Shown: positions 16,691 to 25,040 of the stretch, piece after piece | Position numbering within the stretch: the first letter of the stretch is position 1 | Layout of the letters: each line of letters starts with the position of its first letter | Source: an uncultured Collinsella sp. | GTDB taxonomy: Bacteria; Actinomycetota; Coriobacteriia; Coriobacteriales; Coriobacteriaceae | NCBI GenBank assembly: GCA_959026725.1 | Contig: CAUFMG010000015.1 | Location: forward strand, 1 to 64,000 | Length of the DNA stretch: 64,000 nucleotides | Direction of reading: 5' to 3' | The notes under the pieces: model-generated | The model's database searches: none | What the model was told of the DNA's origin: nothing | Seen by the model: the letters and a program-made list of their open reading frames with translations, nothing else | Made by a program: the position numbers and the translations under genes

Positions 16691-17008
16691 CTAGTGGCGG
16701 CGGGCGTTGAGTTCGCCGGCTAGCTCGTCGAGGGTGATACCGTAGCGCTCGAGCGTCACGAGCAGGTGGTAGACCAGGTCGCCGGCCTCGTAGCGGATGT
16801 GATCGTGATCGTTATCCTTGCAGGCCATGATCACCTCGCTTGCCTCCTCGGCAAGCTTCTTGAGCAGCTCGTCCTCGACATCGGTCAGCAGACGCGCGGT
16901 ATAGCTCTCCTGCGGCGATGCATCATGACGACCGTGAATCACCTCGGCCAGACCTGTCAGCGTCTCTCCGATATTTCCATCCTGAACGTTTGCGGTGCGC
17001 ACACCCAT
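16691..17008 (-). CDS. hisE: Phosphoribosyl-ATP diphosphatase
   Basis: 105-residue HisE, which hydrolyses PR-ATP to PR-AMP, the second step of histidine synthesis. It is all-alpha and MazG-like: SYTARLLTD, KKLAEEASEVIMACKDND (EExxE metal site) and RYEAGDLVYHLLVTLERYG (ExxD) match the family. It is the last gene of the minus-strand his operon, 45 bases after hisI. In many bacteria HisI and HisE are fused; here they are separate. Confidence 0.95.
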   Translation of the reverse strand: MGVRTANVQDGNIGETLTGLAEVIHGRHDASPQESYTARLLTDVEDELLKKLAEEASEVIMACKDNDHDHIRYEAGDLVYHLLVTLERYGITLDELAGELNARRH

Positions 17009-17053
17009 AGTTCAATCCTTTCTGGTGGCCGAGCGTCTAATCGAGCGCCCGCC

Positions 17054-17383
17054 CTACGCGAGTTTCTTAAAGAAGCAGGTACGGTTGCCGGTGTGGCAGG
17101 CCGGACCCGGCGAGTCGACCTTGACCAGCAGCGTATCGCTATCGCAGTCGGCCCAGAGCTCCTTGACCTCCTGCATGTTGCCGCTTGTCGCGCCCTTGTT
17201 CCAGAGCTCCTGGCGGCTGCGGCTCCAAAACCACGTGGTCCCGGTCTTGAGCGTCAGCCCCACCGATTCCTCGTTCATCCAAGCAACCATAAGCACCTCG
17301 CCGGTGTCATACTGCTGAACCACACAAGGAATCAACCCACGGGCGTCGTATTTCAGCTCGGTAGCATTTACCACCTCAGTCAT
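17054..17383 (-). CDS. hisI: Phosphoribosyl-AMP cyclohydrolase
   Basis: 109-residue zinc enzyme opening the adenine ring of PR-AMP. Motifs are VAWMNEESV, WFWSRSRQELWNKGATSGN, DCDSDTLLV (metal-binding Asp/Cys) and GPACHTGNRTCFF (zinc Cys). Start: GGGAGGA is followed by two consecutive ATGs. The second (17383) gives the better spacing and yields TEVVNATEL; 17386 and a TTG at 17395 are alternatives. It is separated from hisF by a palindromic element. Confidence 0.95.
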   Translation of the reverse strand: MTEVVNATELKYDARGLIPCVVQQYDTGEVLMVAWMNEESVGLTLKTGTTWFWSRSRQELWNKGATSGNMQEVKELWADCDSDTLLVKVDSPGPACHTGNRTCFFKKLA

Positions 17384-17425
17384 CATTCCTCCCAAGTAAT
17401 TACCGTGAACATCGCAGGTCGGCGA

Positions 17426-17525
17426 GGCTTGCCCAGGTGCCGCAGGTTGCCGCGAAAGAGGAGCGACGCGTACTTTGGTACGCGAGCGACGGTTTGAACG
17501 GCAAGATGCGGTGCCTGGACAAGCC
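17426..17525. repeat. ERIC-like 100-bp imperfect palindrome inside the his operon
   Basis: Three nested pairings are visible: 17426-17444 with 17507-17525 (17 of 19 pair, counting G-U), TTGCCG 17447-17452 with CGGCAA 17499-17504, and CGCGTAC 17467-17473 with GTACGCG 17478-17484 around TTTG. The whole element would fold into one long hairpin in the hisF-hisI mRNA. Its size and bulged form resemble enterobacterial ERIC elements, without claimed homology. Confidence 0.6.
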
Positions 17526-17543
17526 GCAGCGAAGCCCGCAGCA

Positions 17544-18326
17544 CTAGAAGTCCAACCTCACAGGGATTCCCTGCGATGCCATATACTCTTTGACTTCGCG
17601 AATGCTGAAGGTTCCAAAGTGAAAGACGCTCGCCGCCAGCACGGCGTCGGCCTCGCCCTCGATCACGCCCTCGGCAAAATGCTCGAGTGTGCCCACGCCG
17701 CCGCTCGCGATGACGGGAATCGGCACCGCGCGCGCCACGGCGCGGGTGAGCGCCAAATCAAAGCCGGCCTTGGTGCCGTCGCGATCCATGCTGGTCAGTA
17801 GGATTTCGCCGGCGCCGCGACGAGCCGCCTCCTCGGCCCACGCCACCGCGTCGATACCCGTAGCGTTGCGGCCGCCCGCCGTAAAGACCCCCCACTTATC
17901 GGCGCCCGGCTCCCCGGGCAGCCCCACGCGCTTGGCATCGATCGCCACGACCACGGCCTGGCTGCCAAACGCCGCGGCAGCCTGGCTAATCAGCGACGGG
18001 TCGCGCACGGCCGCCGAGTTGAGCGACACCTTGTCGGCACCGGCGGCAACCATGGTGCGCATGCCCGCAAGATCGCGAAAGCCGCCGCCCACGGTATAGG
18101 GGATAGCCAGCTCCTCGGCCGCATGCGCCGCCATCTCGATAGTCGTCGCGCGGTTGTCACTCGTGGCGGTAATATCCAGGAAGACGACCTCGTCCGCACC
18201 CTCGCGATCGTAGGCACGCGCTAGCTCCACCGGGTCGCCCGCATCGCGCAAGCTCACAAAGTTGACGCCCTTGACCACGCGGCCGTCCTTAACATCCAGA
18301 CAGGGAATTACGCGTTTGGTAAGCAT
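17544..18326 (-). CDS. hisF: Imidazole glycerol phosphate synthase, cyclase subunit
   Basis: 260-residue TIM barrel. It uses ammonia from HisH to turn PRFAR into IGP and AICAR. Catalytic D11 (RVIPCLDVKDGRVVKG) and D in VVAIDAKRV are present. Phosphate-binding loops YTVGGGFRD and PVIASGGVGTLEHF are intact. Length fits the family (about 250). The hisF start lies 4 bases after the hisA stop, so the two are coupled. Confidence 0.97.
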   Translation of the reverse strand: MLTKRVIPCLDVKDGRVVKGVNFVSLRDAGDPVELARAYDREGADEVVFLDITATSDNRATTIEMAAHAAEELAIPYTVGGGFRDLAGMRTMVAAGADKVSLNSAAVRDPSLISQAAAAFGSQAVVVAIDAKRVGLPGEPGADKWGVFTAGGRNATGIDAVAWAEEAARRGAGEILLTSMDRDGTKAGFDLALTRAVARAVPIPVIASGGVGTLEHFAEGVIEGEADAVLAASVFHFGTFSIREVKEYMASQGIPVRLDF

Positions 18327-18329
18327 GGG

Positions 18330-19073
18330 CTACTCCTCCCCTCGGGCGGCGGCCAGCGCCTGGGCCAGCGTAAAGTTGCCCTCGTAGAGCGCACGACCAG
18401 TGATAGCACCCTTGATGGCGCCCTCGCCCACCGCGGCAAGCGCGCGAATATCGCCGAGCGTCGAGATACCGCCCGACGCCACGACGGGAAAGCCCGCGAC
18501 CTGCGCCACATGGCGATACGCCGCCACATCGATGCCCGTCTGCATGCCATCGCGCGCGATGTCGGTATACACCAGATGCTTAAAGCCCAGCTCGGTAAGC
18601 TGCGCCACGGCATCGTCGAGCGCCACGCCCGCGCCGTCGCGCCAGCCGTTCACCTTAACCTGGCCGTCGCGCGCGGCAATGTCGGCGACCAGCAGCTCGC
18701 CAAAGCCTTGGGCTGCCACCTCGGCAAAACCTGGCTCGGTCACCAGCACGGTGCCCAGCGCAATGCGGCGAGCACCATAGCCGGCCAGCTCGTCGATGCG
18801 TGCGAGCGAGCGAACGCCGCCGCCCACGTCCACGGACAGACCGTCGACGCCGCAGATGGCCTTAATCGCCGCCGAGTTGGCAGCGCATGTGTCCTCGTCC
18901 TCGCCAAAGGCAGCGGACAGGTCGACGACGTGCACCCAGCTTGCGCCCTGCTCGGCAAACGAGCGAGCAACGGCCACGGGGTCGTCGGAATATACCTTGC
19001 AGCGACTCCGGTCGCCGCGCTCCAGGCGCACGACCTTGCCGCCGATCAGATCGATTGCGGGAAACAGGATCAT
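18330..19073 (-). CDS. hisA: ProFAR isomerase (HisA)
   Basis: 247-residue TIM barrel performing the Amadori rearrangement of ProFAR to PRFAR. General base D8 in FPAIDLIGGKVVRL and the acid D in VYTDIARDGMQTG are both present, with the phosphate loops DVGGGVRS and ASGGISTLGD. Some actinobacteria use a bifunctional HisA/TrpF (PriA); nothing here decides that. The ATG overlaps the hisH stop by four bases. Confidence 0.95.
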   Translation of the reverse strand: MILFPAIDLIGGKVVRLERGDRSRCKVYSDDPVAVARSFAEQGASWVHVVDLSAAFGEDEDTCAANSAAIKAICGVDGLSVDVGGGVRSLARIDELAGYGARRIALGTVLVTEPGFAEVAAQGFGELLVADIAARDGQVKVNGWRDGAGVALDDAVAQLTELGFKHLVYTDIARDGMQTGIDVAAYRHVAQVAGFPVVASGGISTLGDIRALAAVGEGAIKGAITGRALYEGNFTLAQALAAARGEE

Positions 19074-19771
19074 CGGCCGACCTCCTCGACGATGTTGACG
19101 AAGTTCTTAAGGATGCACTGACCCAGCGCGGAGGATTTCTCGGGATGGAACTGGCAGCCCCACACGTTACCGTGGCGCACGATGCACGGGAAGCTCCGTG
19201 TATAGTGCGTGCGTGCCAACACATCGGCGGCATCGACGTCGTCGGCCACCGCGTAGCTGTGAGTGAAATACATGTTGGCGCCCTCGGCAAAACCGGCAAG
19301 CAGCGGATCAGCCGCACCGGCGGACGTCATGTACACCTGGTCCCAGCCCACGTGCGGCACCTTCAGGCGGCTCGACTCCAGGCGCGTGCACGAGCCGCGC
19401 ATAATACTCAGGCCATCGACCCAGGGACCGTCAGCCTGCTTGGGAGCGTTTCCGTCCGCGACCGTGCCCTCGTCCGCCGGCACGCCCTCGTCGCCGCGCT
19501 CAAAAAATAGCTGGAGGCCCAGGCAGATGCCGAGCAGCGGAGTTCCGGCGGCAACGGCATCGAGCACGGCCACCTCCTCGCCGCTCTGGCGCATAAAGGC
19601 AATCGCGTCATAGAACGCGCCCACGCCCGGGATGACCAGGCCGTCGGCGTTGCGGATCTGCTCCGGATCGTCCGACGTGCAGGCGGCGGCACCGGCGCGC
19701 GCAAGCCCGCGCACGACGCTCGACAAGTTGCCCTTGTGGTAGTCGACCACCACAATCTTCGGTTCGCCCAC
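19070..19771 (-). CDS. hisH: Imidazole glycerol phosphate synthase, glutamine amidotransferase subunit
   Basis: 233-residue class I glutaminase feeding ammonia to HisF. The nucleophile elbow is LLGICLGLQLFF and the catalytic His/Glu is in QFHPEKSS; GNLSSV and PGVGAF loops are present. I place the start at GTG 19771, which has GGGAGGG five bases upstream and leads straight into GEPKIVVVDYHKGN. The ATG at 19861 would translate through the inverted repeat and is rejected. It is about 30 residues longer than the norm, owing to a Gly/Asp-rich insert after the nucleophile (GDEGVPADEGTVADGNAP). Confidence 0.95.
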   Translation of the reverse strand: MGEPKIVVVDYHKGNLSSVVRGLARAGAAACTSDDPEQIRNADGLVIPGVGAFYDAIAFMRQSGEEVAVLDAVAAGTPLLGICLGLQLFFERGDEGVPADEGTVADGNAPKQADGPWVDGLSIMRGSCTRLESSRLKVPHVGWDQVYMTSAGAADPLLAGFAEGANMYFTHSYAVADDVDAADVLARTHYTRSFPCIVRHGNVWGCQFHPEKSSALGQCILKNFVNIVEEVGR

Positions 19772-19795
19772 GCGACCCTCCCTTTTCCCATTCAA

Positions 19796-19910
19796 AACCT
19801 GCCAAAAAGGGACAGGTTTATTTTGGTCGGTTAAACGTTCACCCACCACATGAGACAGCATTCCCGCAGATAAAACCTGCCAAAATAAACCTGTCCCTTT
19901 TTGGCAGGTT
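19796..19910. repeat. Perfect 31-bp inverted repeat abutting the hisB stop codon
   Basis: Arms 19796-19826 and 19880-19910 are exact reverse complements; the outer sequence is AACCTGCCAAAAAGGGACAG. The right arm overlaps two bases of the hisB stop codon (19909-19911). It occupies the hisB-hisH gap within the operon, so it would be transcribed as a long hairpin. The GGGACAGGTTTATTTT core is of the REP type seen in many genomes (from memory, not searched). Confidence 0.65.
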
Positions 19911-20496
19911 ACAGTGAACCCTTGGTGCTGGGGATGCCCTGCACGCGAGGGTCCAGCTCACAGGCTTGGCGCATCGTGCGGCCCACGGCCTTAAAGGCGG
20001 CCTCGATAATGTGATGCGAGTTGCCGCCCGCCAGCTCGCGCACGTGCAGCGTGAGCTTGGCATCGCGCGCAAAGGCGTAGAAGAACTCGACGGCCAGCTC
20101 GGTATCGAAGCTGCCCACGCGCTCGGTCGGCACGGGCAGCTCGCAGTAGGCCTGCCCGCGGCCCGAAATATCAACAGCAGCCATCACAAGCGTCTCGTCC
20201 ATGGCGATCGCCGCGTCGGCAAAGCGCGTAATGCCCGCCTTGTCGCCCAGCGCCCGGCAAAACGCCTCGCCCAGTACAATACCCGTGTCCTCAACGGTAT
20301 GGTGCGCGTCGACTTCCACGTCGCCTACCGCATGTACTGTCAAATCGAACAGGCCATGGCGACCAAAGGCGTTGAGCATATGGTCGAAAAACGGCACGCC
20401 GGTCGAGATATCGCACACGCCGCTCCCGTCCAGGTCGAGCTTGACGACAATGTCGGTCTCGCCCGTCTTGCGGGTTACCTCGGCATAGCGGCCCAT
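19909..20496 (-). CDS. hisB: Imidazoleglycerol-phosphate dehydratase
   Basis: 195-residue monofunctional HisB dehydratase. The two manganese-binding halves carry DAHHTVEDTGIVLGEAF and GNSHHIIEAAFKAVGR; FFDHMLNAFGRHG and the final GIPSTKG are typical. The N-terminal histidinol phosphatase domain of the enterobacterial enzyme is absent, which fits the separate PHP gene at 15752. GAAGGAGGAG lies before the ATG, which begins one base after the hisC stop. Confidence 0.97.
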   Translation of the reverse strand: MGRYAEVTRKTGETDIVVKLDLDGSGVCDISTGVPFFDHMLNAFGRHGLFDLTVHAVGDVEVDAHHTVEDTGIVLGEAFCRALGDKAGITRFADAAIAMDETLVMAAVDISGRGQAYCELPVPTERVGSFDTELAVEFFYAFARDAKLTLHVRELAGGNSHHIIEAAFKAVGRTMRQACELDPRVQGIPSTKGSL

Positions 20497-21612
20497 CTAC
20501 ATCTCCTCCTTCACCAGCGCGGCAAACGCAGCCAGCACCTCATCGTTTTCCTGCGGGGTGCCCACGGTAATGCGCAGACAGTCCACAAGCCCCGGTGCGT
20601 AGCTAAAGTCGCGCACCAAAATCGAATACTCGTCGCGCAGACGCTCGCGCACGCGCGTGGCATGCGGCGTGCGCACGAGCACAAAGTTCGCCGCGCTCGG
20701 CCATGACTCCACGGGCAGGCCCTCGGCAGCCATTGCGCACAAGGCACACAGCTCACGCTCGCGCTCGGATGCAACCTGTGCCACCACGGGCGCGTACGCA
20801 TCGCGGGCACGCACGCAGGCAAGCGCGGCGGCCTGACTCAGCACGTTAACTGAGTAGATCTGGCGAATCGCCGCGAACACGTCGATAACCTCGGGTGCCG
20901 CGATCACGTAGCCCAGCCGCGTTCCGGCAGCGCCAAACGCCTTGGACAGCGTATGCAGAATCACCAGGTTGGGATGCTCGGCGATAAGCCCCTGCGCCGT
21001 GGTGGCCGCGCCAAACGAATCGTCAGCAAACTCAACGTAGGCCTCGTCGACCATCACCATGCCGGGGCACGCATCGCACAGGGCCGCGACAAAGTTGAGC
21101 GGCGCCACGTCGCCCGTGGGGTTATTGGGCGAGGTCACGATCGCCAGGTTGCACTCGGGCGCCGCCGCAAGCACGGCTGCCTGGTCGAGCTCAAAGGTCG
21201 CGGGGTCTCGCCACACGTCGCGCACCTCGGTCTGGCAGAGCGACGCAAAGAACGCATACTCGCTAAAGCACGGCGGGCAGTTAAGCAGGGTCCGCCCCGC
21301 GCCGCCAAACGCCAGCAGGTAGTTATAGAGCAGCTCGTCGCCGCCATTGCCCACGCAGGCATTCTCGCGCGTCACACCATGCCAAGCGGCAAGCTCGTCG
21401 CGCAGGTCACAGGACATGGGGTCGGGATAGCGGTTGAGTGGCGTGGCAGCCAGGGCTGCATCGATTGCCTCGCGCACGCCGGCCGGCACGGGATAGGTAT
21501 TCTCATTGGCCGAAAGATAGATGCGCGTAGGCGTAAAGTTGGGATCGTAGGGCTCAATGCCGGCCAAGTAGGGCTGGACGAGCTCCTTCATGCGGGGCGT
21601 GAGTTCGGCCAT
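20497..21612 (-). CDS. hisC: Histidinol-phosphate aminotransferase
   Basis: 371-residue PLP-dependent class I/II aminotransferase. The Schiff-base lysine is in HTLSKAFGAAGTRLGY. Also present are SPNNPTGD (PLP pocket), VDEAYVEF, and the C-terminal Arg in CLRITVGTPQEND. The N-terminal signature IYLSANENTYPVP is the LSANENP-like motif of HisC. Start ATG 21612 gives AELTPRMKELVQPYL; upstream codons belong to the end of hisD, which it overlaps or abuts by a few bases. Confidence 0.95.
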   Translation of the reverse strand: MAELTPRMKELVQPYLAGIEPYDPNFTPTRIYLSANENTYPVPAGVREAIDAALAATPLNRYPDPMSCDLRDELAAWHGVTRENACVGNGGDELLYNYLLAFGGAGRTLLNCPPCFSEYAFFASLCQTEVRDVWRDPATFELDQAAVLAAAPECNLAIVTSPNNPTGDVAPLNFVAALCDACPGMVMVDEAYVEFADDSFGAATTAQGLIAEHPNLVILHTLSKAFGAAGTRLGYVIAAPEVIDVFAAIRQIYSVNVLSQAAALACVRARDAYAPVVAQVASERERELCALCAMAAEGLPVESWPSAANFVLVRTPHATRVRERLRDEYSILVRDFSYAPGLVDCLRITVGTPQENDEVLAAFAALVKEEM

Positions 21613-21613
21613 T

Positions 21614-23050
21614 TTAGGCCTCCCCGCCGGTCGCGCCGGCGCCACCCGCGCCTGCAGCCGCCAGGTCCACGCCCTCGGCGACCGTCGCCACGGCGTCACC
21701 CGGCCAGGCGACCTTGGTCAGGTCGGCCGCGGCCAGAGACTCGGCACTCACGGCATCCTCGCCCTGCTCCAGCACGCGGCGACGCAGAGCGGCGGAAAGC
21801 GCGTGCGCCCACAGGCCCTCGGCCTCGGCCAGGCGCTGCGTCGCGGGAGCGTCCGAGAGCAGGCCCTCGGGTGTATAGCAAATGACACTCGAACGCTTAA
21901 CAAACTCTTCGACCGAAAGCGGGTTGGAGAACATGGCCGTGCCGCCGGTCGGCAGCGTGTGGTTGGGGCCGGCAACATAATCGCCGAGCGGCTCGGAGCT
22001 CCAAGCGCCCACAAAGATGGCGCCGGCGTTGCGAATACCGCCAAGCAGGCCCATCGCGTCCTTGCAGTGCAGCTCCAGGTGCTCGGGCGCCACGGTGTTC
22101 ACCGCCTCGACGGCGGCAGCCATGTCGGCGGCCACCACGATGGCGCCCTCGTTATCGAGCGAGGCGCGCGTAATCTCGGCACGCGGGGACTGCGCTACCA
22201 GAATGTCGACACCCGCCTCGACCTCGCGCGCAAACTGCTCGTCGCAGGTCACCAGATAGCAGGCTGCCAGCGGGTCGTGCTCGGCCTGCGCCATCAGGTC
22301 TGCCGCGACCACCATGGGCTTGGCCGTGGCATCGGCCAGCACGCAAACCTCGGACGGGCCGGCGACCATATCGATACCCACGTCACCCGAGACAATCTGC
22401 TTGGCAGCGGCAACAAAGGCGTTGCCCGGACCGGTGATTTTATCGACGCGCGGAATGGTCTCGGTGCCGTACGCCAGCGCGGCCACAGCCTGAGCGCCGC
22501 CCACCATATAGATCTCGTCCACGCCGCCGAGCTTTGCCGCGGCGAGTGTATAGGGGCTGATCAGGCCGTCCTTTTGCGGCGGGGTCACCATGACCACGCG
22601 CTTGACGCCGGCCACCTTGGCGGGAATGGCATTCATGAGCACAGTGGAGGGATACTGCGCGCGACCGCCCGGCACGTAGATACCAGCCGCCGCGAGCGGG
22701 GTCACCTTAACGCCGAGCATCGTGCCGTCCGCACGCGTGGTAAACCAGCTCTGCTCGACCTCGCGCTGGTGGAACTCGCGAATCTGACGCGCGGCCTTCT
22801 CGAGCGCGGCGACAAAAGCGGGATCGAGGCCTTCGAGCGCGGCATCAATCTGCTCTTGCGGTAGACGGAAGCTCTGCAGTTCAACGCCGTCAAAGCGCTG
22901 GCAATAGTCGCGCACTGCGGCATCGCCGTTGGCACGCACGTTGGCCACAATATCGCGGGCGGCGTCGACGATGTTTTGCGGCAGCACGCCCTTACGGTTG
23001 AGCTGGTTGGTAACGAGGCGCTCACCGGGAGCAAGCTTGATAGTCTTCAT
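21614..23050 (-). CDS. hisD: Histidinol dehydrogenase
   Basis: 478-residue zinc enzyme making two NAD-linked oxidations of histidinol to histidine. Family markers are YVPGGRAQYPSTVLMNAIPA, KITGPGNAFVAAAKQ, MVAGPSEVCVLAD, LMAQAEHDP (zinc Gln/His), GPNHTLPTGG and GLLSDAPATQ. It is about 40 residues longer than usual because of an Ala/Gly-rich C-terminal tail after AADLTKVAWPGD. Second gene of the operon, about 105 bases after hisZG. Confidence 0.95.
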   Translation of the reverse strand: MKTIKLAPGERLVTNQLNRKGVLPQNIVDAARDIVANVRANGDAAVRDYCQRFDGVELQSFRLPQEQIDAALEGLDPAFVAALEKAARQIREFHQREVEQSWFTTRADGTMLGVKVTPLAAAGIYVPGGRAQYPSTVLMNAIPAKVAGVKRVVMVTPPQKDGLISPYTLAAAKLGGVDEIYMVGGAQAVAALAYGTETIPRVDKITGPGNAFVAAAKQIVSGDVGIDMVAGPSEVCVLADATAKPMVVAADLMAQAEHDPLAACYLVTCDEQFAREVEAGVDILVAQSPRAEITRASLDNEGAIVVAADMAAAVEAVNTVAPEHLELHCKDAMGLLGGIRNAGAIFVGAWSSEPLGDYVAGPNHTLPTGGTAMFSNPLSVEEFVKRSSVICYTPEGLLSDAPATQRLAEAEGLWAHALSAALRRRVLEQGEDAVSAESLAAADLTKVAWPGDAVATVAEGVDLAAAGAGGAGATGGEA

Positions 23051-23155
23051 ATCGGTATCCCCTATCGGTCGAGGTTGCGTCTGAAAAACGAGAGACCGGG
23101 CGGCGGCGCCAGTCGGCCCGCAGCCCGGACGTTGGGGCGCCCGTGCGTGCTCGCG

Positions 23156-24871
23156 CTATTGTGCCGAGCCCGCAACGGGCTCAAAATGCTTGTCCTTCAC
23201 GGCTGCCGCCAAGCGATCTGCCAGATTGCGCACGCGCGGATCCAGACGTGCGGCACCCGGATTGACAAAGAAGCGGGCTGTGCAGTCCATAATGCGACCA
23301 GTAATAACGAGGTCGTTATCTCGCAGCGTGGCGCCTGTGGCGGTGATGTCCACGATACGGTCGGTCATGCCGACAATGGGGCCCAGCTCGATGTTGCCGT
23401 GCAGCGAGACGATGTCGGCGTTCACGCCGCGCTCGGCATACCAGGCACTCGCGATGCGCGGGTACTTGGTTGCCACGCGAAGCGACCCACGGCGGGCATA
23501 GTTGTGCTCGGCCTGGCCGGCGCGCCACGCGGGCTCTGCCTCGATAAACGTGCACAGGCCGTAGCCCAGATCGACCAGCTGCAGCAGGTTGAGGTCTGCC
23601 TCGATAAGCGAATCCCAACCGCAGATGCCGCAATCGGCACCGCCGCAGCCCACAAAGGCGGGCGCATCGCTGGGGCGCACGATGACAAACTCGATATCGC
23701 CGACCGTGCCCTCGCCGGCCTGTGTGTCGCGGCCGCGCACGATGAGGTGACGACCGGGATCGCGCAGCTCCGAGACATCCAAGCCCGCGGCCTCGAGCAC
23801 GTCGAGTGTGTCGGCCTTAAGCGAGCCCTTGGGCACGGCAATGCGCAGCGGACCCTCGGCGCCACGGCCCGCGGCGTGATCGCCATCGGAAGCAGCGTCC
23901 TCGGCCGAGGTGTGCGCGGCCTCTAGACGCTCGAGCGAAAAGGCGAAGCCCGCCGCCGGCACCTCGATGCCGTCGCCAAATGCACCGGTAAAGATGGAGT
24001 CGTAGCGTCCGCCCGAACCCACCGGATCGGGCAGGCCGCCGGCATAGGCCTTAAAGACCAGACCCGTGTAGTAATCAAACGAGTTCATGATGGAGAAGTC
24101 GAAGGACAGCACCTGGGCGTCCTCGGGAGCCAGGCCCTCGACCAGGGCACGCAGCTCGCGCGTGAGCGGCGCGACAATGCCCACCGCCGCCAGAAGCGCG
24201 TCGACGCGGTCGAGTACCTCAGCGCCGCCGTGCAAGCGCGGCAGCTCGCTGATGGCAGCCTTGACGGCCTCGGGCTCGGCGCTTGCCGCCACACGGGCAT
24301 CGAGGCCCACAAAGTCGTTGGCGTGTACGCAACGCAATGCCTCGGCAGCCAGTTCGCGATCCTCACAGGCCGCGAGCAGTTCCTTAAACGGACGAACGCT
24401 GCCCGCAATAATGCGCGCATCGGGCAGCGCCAGCTTGCGCATGGCCTCCGCCACCAGCGAGACGATCTCGACATCGCCCGCGGTATCGCCCACACCGATA
24501 AGCTCAAAACCCAACTGCGTAAACTGACGCGAGCCGCCGGCATTGCGCTGGCACTCGCGAACCACCGGCGCCTCGTAGCGAAGGCGCAGCGGCAGATCGG
24601 CCGCGCGCATGCGGGTCGAAACCAAGCGCACGATCGGCAGCGTGTTGTCGGGACGGACCACCAGCAGGCGGCCGTCATCATCAAAGAGCTTAAACGGGGT
24701 GTCCGCAATGCGGCCACCCTCCTCGAGAGAGCCCTTGTCCTCGAGCAGCGGCGTCTCGACCGGCAGGTAATGATGCTCCCTAAAGCAGCCCTTCACCGTC
24801 AGCGCAATCTCCTCGCGCGCCTGAGCCTCCTCGGGCAATATGTCCCGGAATCCCCACGGTGTGGCCGTCAT
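23156..24871 (-). CDS. hisG: HisZ-HisG fusion: ATP phosphoribosyltransferase
   Basis: 571-residue protein joining both subunits of the short-form enzyme that starts histidine synthesis. Residues 1 to about 325 are HisZ, the HisRS-like regulatory subunit: TPWGFRDILPEEA, RPDNTLPIVRLVSTR, RECQRNAGGSRQFTQLGFEL, and NSFDYYTGLVFKAY. A linker (HTSAEDAASDGDHAAGRGAE) follows. Residues about 340-571 are the short HisG: RIAVPKGSLKADTL, PSDAPAFVGCGGADCGICGW, ATKYPRIASAWY and DITATGATLRDNDL (PRPP loop). Usually these are separate genes forming a hetero-octamer. GAGGAGG precedes the ATG. It heads the operon. Confidence 0.95.
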   Translation of the reverse strand: MTATPWGFRDILPEEAQAREEIALTVKGCFREHHYLPVETPLLEDKGSLEEGGRIADTPFKLFDDDGRLLVVRPDNTLPIVRLVSTRMRAADLPLRLRYEAPVVRECQRNAGGSRQFTQLGFELIGVGDTAGDVEIVSLVAEAMRKLALPDARIIAGSVRPFKELLAACEDRELAAEALRCVHANDFVGLDARVAASAEPEAVKAAISELPRLHGGAEVLDRVDALLAAVGIVAPLTRELRALVEGLAPEDAQVLSFDFSIMNSFDYYTGLVFKAYAGGLPDPVGSGGRYDSIFTGAFGDGIEVPAAGFAFSLERLEAAHTSAEDAASDGDHAAGRGAEGPLRIAVPKGSLKADTLDVLEAAGLDVSELRDPGRHLIVRGRDTQAGEGTVGDIEFVIVRPSDAPAFVGCGGADCGICGWDSLIEADLNLLQLVDLGYGLCTFIEAEPAWRAGQAEHNYARRGSLRVATKYPRIASAWYAERGVNADIVSLHGNIELGPIVGMTDRIVDITATGATLRDNDLVITGRIMDCTARFFVNPGAARLDPRVRNLADRLAAAVKDKHFEPVAGSAQ

Positions 24872-24907
24872 CTGGTGAGCCTCCTCATGCTGTGTTTCAT
24901 ATAGAAC

Positions 24908-24937
24908 AGAAGACCGGCATAGCTCCGCCGGTCTTCT
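24908..24937 (-). promoter_or_regulatory. Hairpin in the his operon leader
   Basis: Arms 24908-24918 and 24927-24937 form a perfect 11-bp stem around an 8-base loop, 37 bases before the hisZG start. No T tract follows on the minus strand. A TATGCT sequence at about 24949-24954 (minus strand) could be the -10. I see no histidine-rich leader peptide and no T-box features, so the role of the hairpin is open. Confidence 0.4.
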
Positions 24938-25040
24938 GGGTACTTTAGCATACTAGAGTGTTTGCGGGGAAAATCCATCGCAGCCGCTCACGCCGTATTC
25001 ATTTGGAAACATAGGGCAGATCGCCGCAACCCAAACCCGC

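Noticed and set aside
18330..19073. Calling hisA a bifunctional PriA (HisA/TrpF)
   Set aside because: The sequence has the normal HisA catalytic residues, and I cannot see features that decide for dual activity; presence of trpF elsewhere is unknown.
24872..24960. T-box riboswitch or His leader peptide before hisZG
   Set aside because: No T-box core sequence and no short frame with a run of His codons is visible.
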